11,836 bases of DNA from an uncultured Eubacteriales bacterium (GTDB taxonomy: Bacteria > Bacillota > Clostridia > Oscillospirales > Oscillospiraceae). The stretch spans positions 1 through 11,836 of the forward strand of contig USHP01000031.1 in assembly GCA_900554625.1 (NCBI GenBank), in the 5' to 3' direction. A program made the position numbers and the translations under genes. The notes beneath the pieces were generated by a model. The model made no database searches. It was not told the DNA's origin and saw nothing but the letters and a program-made list of their open reading frames with translations. Position 1 is the first letter of the stretch; every line of letters starts with the position of its first letter. Positions 8,308-11,836 of the stretch are shown piece by piece.

Positions 8308-8346
8308 ATCCTTTTTCTTTCAACGCATCCGGACATTATTTTGCTT

Positions 8347-8375
8347 ATCATACCATATAGGCAAAACGATTGCAA
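8347..8375 (-). promoter_or_regulatory. Sigma-A promoter of the sugar-phosphate transferase gene
   Basis: Minus strand: -35 TTGCAA (8370-8375), 17-base spacer, -10 TATGAT (8347-8352) with an upstream TGG giving an extended -10. The start of transcription should fall near 8340, leaving a leader of about 35-45 bases. It uses the same -35 hexamer as the ktrB promoter. Confidence 0.65.
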
Positions 8376-8417
8376 GCATATCGCCATTGAATCCCGCAAG
8401 ATAGAGTAAACAAGAAA

Positions 8418-8444
8418 TTTTCAATAAGTCATCATAAGTATAAC
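8418..8444 (+). promoter_or_regulatory. Weak candidate promoter for dapA with a direct repeat
   Basis: The plus strand has a TATAAC -10-like box (8439-8444), but no good -35; TTTTCA at 8418-8423 with a 15-base spacer is the best seen. ATAAGT is repeated at 8424-8429 and 8434-8439, one helical turn apart, directly before the -10 box, which may be an activator or repressor site. The 204-base divergent gap shows no lysine-riboswitch-like structure that I can recognise. Confidence 0.3.
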
Positions 8445-8513
8445 CTTTTTCCCAGCATTCAAGCAAACAAAATGAATCTGTTCTGCATAGACTGGGCATG
8501 GAGGTATCAATTT

Positions 8514-9389
8514 ATGAAAAAACCATTTTTTTCAGGTGCCTGCACGGCACTGGTTACCCCTTTTTTAGGGGAAAAAGTAAACTACCCCATGCTGGAACAA
8601 CTGATCAAACGGCAGGCGGATGCCGGAATTCCCGCTGTGGTACTGTGCGGTACTACCGGTGAATCTCCCACCTTATCTGACTGTGAAAAACTGGAGATTT
8701 TTCGTAAAGGTGTCCATTATGCCGCCGATCGCTGCGCTATTATTGCCGGAACTGGTTCTAACTCCACAGAACATGCCGTCGCACTAAGCAAGGCAGCACA
8801 AGAGGTTGGTGTGGATGCGCTGCTGGTAGTCAGCCCCTACTACAACAAAGCAACACCAGAGGGTTTAGTCGCTCACTACAGCGCTATCGCAGCTTCGGTA
8901 CATATCCCGATTATCCTTTACAATGTTCCGTCCCGTACCGGTGTGGATATTCCGGTGAGCGTATACAAATGCCTTGCCCAACTCCCGAACATCGTCGGTG
9001 TAAAGGAAGCTTCCACAGATATCAACAAAATCGCCCAAATCCGTGCAGAATGTCCTGCCGATTTTGCCGTATGGAGCGGAAATGACCAGCAGGCCGTTGC
9101 TGTTATGGCATTGGGCGGTGCTGGAGTGATTTCTGTCGTTTCCAATCTGTTTCCTGTAGAAGTGCAGGCGATGGCGCAGGCAGCCTTGGACGGCGACTTC
9201 GACACGGCCACAGATTTGCAGCTTCAGCTTCTCCCGCTGATAGAACTGCTGTTCCAGGAAGTCAATCCCATCCCGGTCAAAGCCGCAATGAAATTTATCG
9301 GCTTTGACTGCGGAACCTGCCGGTTGCCTCTGACACATCCCACCAGCGAAACCCAAAAGTCATTAGCAGAATGGCTTGACATTCATTGA
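8514..9389 (+). CDS. dapA: 4-hydroxy-tetrahydrodipicolinate synthase (DapA)
   Basis: 291 residues, the usual family size. It condenses pyruvate with aspartate semialdehyde, the first committed step to diaminopimelate for peptidoglycan and lysine, and works in the cytosol as a TIM-barrel tetramer. Key residues are all present: Schiff-base lysine K164 in GVKEAS, Y136 in YNVPSRTG with R141, T47/T48 in CGTTGES, and Y110 in SPYYNK. Each is offset by three from the Escherichia coli numbering. The ATG at 8514 is chosen over the in-frame ATG at 8472 because it has a GGAGG site nine bases upstream and starts exactly at the conserved N-terminus (KKPFFSGACTALVTPF); the longer form would add 14 unconserved residues. 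It is transcribed alone, divergent from the sugar transferase and convergent with the HAAS-domain gene; other dap genes are not in view. Confidence 0.97.
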   Translation: MKKPFFSGACTALVTPFLGEKVNYPMLEQLIKRQADAGIPAVVLCGTTGESPTLSDCEKLEIFRKGVHYAADRCAIIAGTGSNSTEHAVALSKAAQEVGVDALLVVSPYYNKATPEGLVAHYSAIAASVHIPIILYNVPSRTGVDIPVSVYKCLAQLPNIVGVKEASTDINKIAQIRAECPADFAVWSGNDQQAVAVMALGGAGVISVVSNLFPVEVQAMAQAALDGDFDTATDLQLQLLPLIELLFQEVNPIPVKAAMKFIGFDCGTCRLPLTHPTSETQKSLAEWLDIH

Positions 9390-9396
9390 GCAAAGA

Positions 9397-9423
9397 TGGC
9401 CGGAAAGCAAAGCTTTCCGGCCA
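9397..9423. terminator. Perfect inverted repeat between convergent dapA and HAAS-domain gene
   Basis: TGGCCGGAAAGC and GCTTTCCGGCCA form a perfect 12-bp stem with an AAA loop, starting eight bases after the dapA stop and ending five bases before the stop of the convergent gene. It is well placed to terminate both directions. The U tract is poor on each strand (AAAACTCATTT downstream on plus, TCTTTGCTC on minus), so termination relies mostly on the strong GC stem. Confidence 0.7.
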
Positions 9424-9427
9424 AAAC

Positions 9428-10399
9428 TCATTTACGTAGAGTTCGTATCACTGCTTCCACCGTATCCAGTACCAGGGCAAACAACAGTACACCCAGGAAG
9501 AACATTTGAAAATTAGAAAATAGTGTCACCACAATTTCCTCCCCTTCCCCAAACAGCTGAGAAAGATGGGCTGTAAATTCCGGGCTCATCAGATTGTACT
9601 GTGTCAACCAGAGAATCGCAGCCACTGCCGAGAGGAAATTGGTCCCCAAAGTTACCAATAAAACATTACGGTTGTAACGTCCTTCCAACAGCTTCTCTGT
9701 CTCCCCGGCAATACCAAAAACGGCAAGCAAGGCAATCCAATGCCATCCCTGGCGAATGGCAGCAGCGTCAAAAACTGGGATACGCTCGTTAGTCTCTGGA
9801 AGCCACGCAGCGAATACCTGAGGAACCCCCAAAAATACCACCATAAAAAATATGCAGAAGGCAATGCCTGTGATACATTCCCACCGTGAGATCTGTTCCC
9901 GCTTTTTCGGTACAGTGGGCAGACTGTCAAAATCGAAATCTCTGTTGACCGGAATCCCCCTCCAGGAGAAGAAGGCAAACAACAAGGTTACAAAGGCAAA
10001 TGCACTGAGCAAGCAATTCCAAAGCATACTCAACCAGGTCAGCACCGCCTGTAGCCCGTTCTGCGGCTCCATCATCAGCAAAATGCCATTGGCGATGGTG
10101 ATACCCACCCCAGCGCAAACCAGGACAATTCCCAGAACCAATTTGTATGTACTGTAGTAAGGCTGCCCGATCAGGCACTTTCCTGCGTTGCCGGAATACT
10201 TTTCGTACAATTCCCGAGGTGTTCCGATCTCTGTCAGCACCACCCGCAGATCTTTTTCCGTTGGGGTGATGTCCCCGCATCGGTCGGAGAGCATATCATC
10301 CACCAGACCTCGCAATTCCTGGGCCACATCCTCCCGCTGCTTTCCCGGCAGCCGGCGTGTGACGGCATAAAGATAGCGCTCCAGCAATTCCTGATTCAT
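9428..10399 (-). CDS. HAAS-domain multi-pass membrane protein, partner of PadR regulator
   Basis: 323 residues. The first 75 or so are a soluble helical domain matching the HAAS (DUF1700-type) pattern: LERYLYAVTRRLPGKQREDVAQ, a downstream acidic EL..LVDDML, and PTEKDLRVVLTEIGTPRELYEKY. About six hydrophobic helices follow (near 85-108, 118-144, 175-198, 216-233, 245-265 and 293-315), with a cytosolic charged loop near 150-172. Such proteins are usually encoded directly after a PadR repressor and are thought to act in envelope-stress or membrane-signal pathways; the molecular function is not established. Its ATG overlaps the padR stop as ATGA, and a GGAGGGA site seven bases upstream lies inside padR. 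The start is firm. No enzyme motif was recognised in the membrane part, so a precise function is not offered. Confidence 0.85.
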   Translation of the reverse strand: MNQELLERYLYAVTRRLPGKQREDVAQELRGLVDDMLSDRCGDITPTEKDLRVVLTEIGTPRELYEKYSGNAGKCLIGQPYYSTYKLVLGIVLVCAGVGITIANGILLMMEPQNGLQAVLTWLSMLWNCLLSAFAFVTLLFAFFSWRGIPVNRDFDFDSLPTVPKKREQISRWECITGIAFCIFFMVVFLGVPQVFAAWLPETNERIPVFDAAAIRQGWHWIALLAVFGIAGETEKLLEGRYNRNVLLVTLGTNFLSAVAAILWLTQYNLMSPEFTAHLSQLFGEGEEIVVTLFSNFQMFFLGVLLFALVLDTVEAVIRTLRK

Positions 10400-10734
10400 A
10401 CTGTTCCCTCCAATAAGTTGTCCAAATGCTCAGAAAATCTCTTCCAATAGGTTTTCGTTTTCTCCAATACCTCCGTGCCGACTTCCGTAATCTGGTAGTA
10501 TTTTCGTGGTTTTCCCTGGGCAGTATCCCACCGACTGGAAAGCAGCCCCTGCCCTTCCAATCGTCGCAGGAGCGGGTACAAGGTATTGGCATCCATGGGA
10601 ATCTGATTGTCACTTAGCGTTTTTACCAGAGAATAACCATAAGTAGGTTCCTTCATCTGGCTGAGTACCAACAAAATCAGGGTACCCCGCCGCAGTTCCA
10701 AAATCAGGCCGGACACTACTTCATCTACGTCCAT
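10396..10734 (-). CDS. PadR-family transcriptional repressor
   Basis: 112 residues from ATG 10734, which has a GAGGTG ribosome site six bases upstream. A GTG at 10743 would add three residues but overlaps that site and is rejected. The PadR winged helix is clear: GTLILLVLSQM..PTYGYSLVKTL, then the recognition helix region PMDANTLYPLLRRLEGQGLLSSRW, then the wing with GKPRKYYQIT.VG. The C-terminal helix (about 85-112) is short, as in the small subfamily-2 PadR proteins, and would mediate dimerisation. It overlaps the HAAS-domain gene by four bases, a very common pairing. Two palindromes in its promoter suggest that it represses its own operon; the inducing signal is unknown. Confidence 0.93.
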   Translation of the reverse strand: MDVDEVVSGLILELRRGTLILLVLSQMKEPTYGYSLVKTLSDNQIPMDANTLYPLLRRLEGQGLLSSRWDTAQGKPRKYYQITEVGTEVLEKTKTYWKRFSEHLDNLLEGTV

Positions 10735-10750
10735 ACCATTCACCTCACAT

Positions 10751-10787
10751 TACTGTATATATACATTATATAGTGTGTCACACAGTA
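10751..10787. promoter_or_regulatory. Two related palindromes over the padR promoter; probable PadR operators
   Basis: Site 1 (10751-10768) reads TACTGTATATATACATTA and has a perfect TGTATATATACA core. Site 2 (10771-10787), read on the minus strand, is TACTGTGTGACACACTA, with seven of eight arm positions paired. Both have the form TACTGT-N5/6-ACA(T/C)TA. Site 2 fills the -35/-10 spacer exactly; site 1 covers part of the -10 box and the expected start of transcription. Their centres are about 20 bases apart, so dimers could sit on about the same face of the helix. Assignment to PadR is inferred from position and from the half-site pattern, which resembles known PadR ATGT/ACAT-type sites. Confidence 0.6.
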
Positions 10788-10793
10788 TGTCAA
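10765..10793 (-). promoter_or_regulatory. Consensus sigma-A promoter of the padR operon
   Basis: Minus strand: perfect -35 TTGACA (10788-10793), a 17-base spacer and perfect -10 TATAAT (10765-10770). Transcription should start near 10758, giving a leader of about 24 bases before the padR ATG. Such a strong core promoter in front of a repressor gene implies that it is normally held down. Confidence 0.88.
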
Positions 10794-10799
10794 GAAAGA

Positions 10800-10829
10800 A
10801 TTTCGCAGAGCAGGGATGCTCTGCGAAAT
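10800..10829 (-). terminator. Rho-independent terminator of tyrS
   Basis: A perfect 13-bp stem (10800-10812 with 10817-10829; four-base loop) begins 12 bases after the tyrS TGA. On the minus strand it is followed by TCTTTCTT. The -35 box of the padR promoter begins six bases beyond the stem, so this hairpin also insulates padR from tyrS read-through. Confidence 0.82.
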
Positions 10830-10841
10830 ATTCTGTAAAAA

Positions 10842-11836
10842 TCAAGCCAGGACAGCCTTATGGAATACCTTCTTACCCTTCCGGATCTTCACGCCTTCCT
10901 TCAGCTGTTCCTTGGTAATCGCAAACGTAGCAGCAGGTACCTTTTCGTCATTGACAAAGACACCGCCCTGCTCAATCAGCCGCCGAGCTTCCTTATTAGA
11001 AGAAGCCAGTTTGCAGGCAACCATCAAGTTCAGAATGCCAATCTGACCATCCGTCAGCTGTTCCTCAGCAATCTGAGTTGTGGGCATATTGGCGTCATCG
11101 CCGCCGCCTACAAACAGAGCCTTGGCCGCAGCTTTGGCTTTTTCTGCCTCTTCTTCGCCGTGGACCAGCTTGGTCAGTTCGTATGCCAGAATTTCCTTGG
11201 CCACATTCAGCTGGGCATCCTTCCAGTCTGCCATGGCATCAATCTCCTCCAAAGGCAGGAATGTCAGCATCCGGATGCACTTCATGACGTCGGCATCTTC
11301 CACGTTCCGCCAGTACTGGTAGAATTCAAAAGGAGAGGTCTTGTTGGGTCCAGCCAGACAGCACCCTTTGCGGTTTTGCCCATCTTCTTGCCTTCAGAGT
11401 TCAGCAGCAAGGTGATAGTCATGGCATGGGCATCCTTGCCCAGCTTTCTGCGGATCAGTTCCGTGCCGCCCAGCATATTGCTCCACTGGTCATTGCCGCC
11501 GAACTGCATATTGCAGCCGTAGTGCTGGTACAGGTAGTAGAAGTCGTAGGACTGCATGGGCATGTAGTTGAATTCCAGGAAGGACAAACCCTTCTCCATG
11601 CGTTGCTTGAAACACTCGGCCCGGAGCATATTGTTGACGGAGAAGCAGGCACCGATGTCCCGGATAAAATCAATATAGTTCAGGTTCAGCAGCCAGTCGG
11701 CGTTGTTAACCATCATAGCCTTGCCTTCGCCAAACTCGATGAAGCGTTCCATCTGCTTCTTGAAGCACTCACAGTTGTGTTGGATGGTTTCCTGGGTCAT
11801 CATGGAACGCATATCGCTGCGTCCGGAGGGGTCGCC
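10842..11836 (-). pseudogene. tyrS: Tyrosyl-tRNA synthetase, missing 5' end at window edge and interrupted by a one-base frameshift
   Basis: Class I synthetase that charges tRNA-Tyr with tyrosine. About 331 codons are in the window when the frame is restored; with a usual length of about 405-420, some 75-90 N-terminal residues including the HIGH-like motif lie outside. Seen in order: [13 protein letters not shown] at the right edge, [26 protein letters not shown] (tyrosine pocket), the KMGKT signature (11372-11386), the anticodon-binding helical region, and an S4 RNA-binding domain near the C-terminus (about LASSNKEARRLIEQGGVFVNDEKVP). After KGAVWLDP the frame slips: the expected [14 protein letters not shown] continues in the next frame, and the original frame runs into a TGA at 11282. 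Everything on both sides is well conserved, so a sequencing or assembly error is as likely as true inactivation. A terminator follows the stop. Confidence 0.85.
11340..11350 (-). other. Apparent -1 base frameshift site in tyrS
   Basis: The minus strand reads GACCCAACAAG. The protein family expects D-P-N-K, which needs one more base, for example a fourth C in the CCC run (11346-11348). The frame switches from that of the upstream half to that of the downstream half here. No slippery heptamer or strong adjacent stimulatory hairpin is evident, so programmed frameshifting is unlikely. Confidence 0.85.

Noticed and set aside
8472..8513. Fourteen-codon N-terminal extension of DapA
   Set aside because: No ribosome site precedes the ATG at 8472, the added residues are not part of the family, and the ribosome site of the true start lies inside them.
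11340..11386. Programmed ribosomal frameshift in tyrS
   Set aside because: The sequence GACCCAACAAG does not fit an X XXY YYZ slippery site, there is no evident stimulatory structure, and TyrS families are not known to use recoding.
1..11836. Mobile elements, CRISPR arrays, toxin-antitoxin or defence genes
   Set aside because: No transposase, integrase, regularly spaced repeats or paired small toxin/antitoxin frames were found; gene content and order look like stable core genome.

Overview
The window reads as chromosomal DNA of a low-to-mid GC Gram-positive anaerobe, most likely a Clostridia member (Oscillospirales/Ruminococcaceae-like gut bacterium). This is inferred from the dprA-topA-trmFO gene order typical of Firmicutes, the Gram-positive style KtrAB potassium transporter, strong AGGAGG-type ribosome binding sites, consensus sigma-A promoters, and a PadR/HAAS-domain regulator pair. 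No mobile element, CRISPR array, tRNA or rRNA was seen, and there is no gene-free stretch longer than about 225 bases.

Region 1 (1-6754, minus strand) is one tightly packed run transcribed right to left: ktrB-like channel, ktrA/trkA-like gating subunit, a SpoU/TrmH-family RNA methyltransferase, dprA, topA and the start of trmFO (cut by the left edge). Gaps are between -4 and +48 bases, and a good extended -10 promoter lies only in front of ktrB. The run therefore links potassium uptake, RNA modification, single-stranded DNA handling and supercoil control in what is probably one operon.

Region 2 (6755-8513) holds a single membrane sugar-phosphate transferase (polyprenyl-phosphate glycosyl-1-phosphate transferase), minus strand, with its own promoter and a downstream hairpin, and no other polysaccharide genes in view. 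It is divergent from Region 3 (8514-9427), a lone dapA (4-hydroxy-tetrahydrodipicolinate synthase, lysine/diaminopimelate pathway) ending in a perfect 12-bp inverted repeat.

Region 4 (9428-10793, minus strand) is a two-gene module: a PadR-family repressor and, overlapping by ATGA, a HAAS-domain multi-pass membrane protein. The promoter has fully consensus -35 and -10 hexamers, and two related palindromes sit in its spacer and over its start site, which strongly suggests autoregulation.

Region 5 (10800-11836, minus strand) is tyrS, missing its 5' end at the right edge and interrupted by an apparent one-base deletion just after the KMGKT motif. All residues expected on both sides are intact, so this is either a sequencing/assembly error or a very recent loss. 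Most of the window is ordinary core genome; the points most worth checking are the tyrS frameshift, the padR operator layout and the lysine-rich tail of TopA. No novel defence or other undescribed system could be supported.
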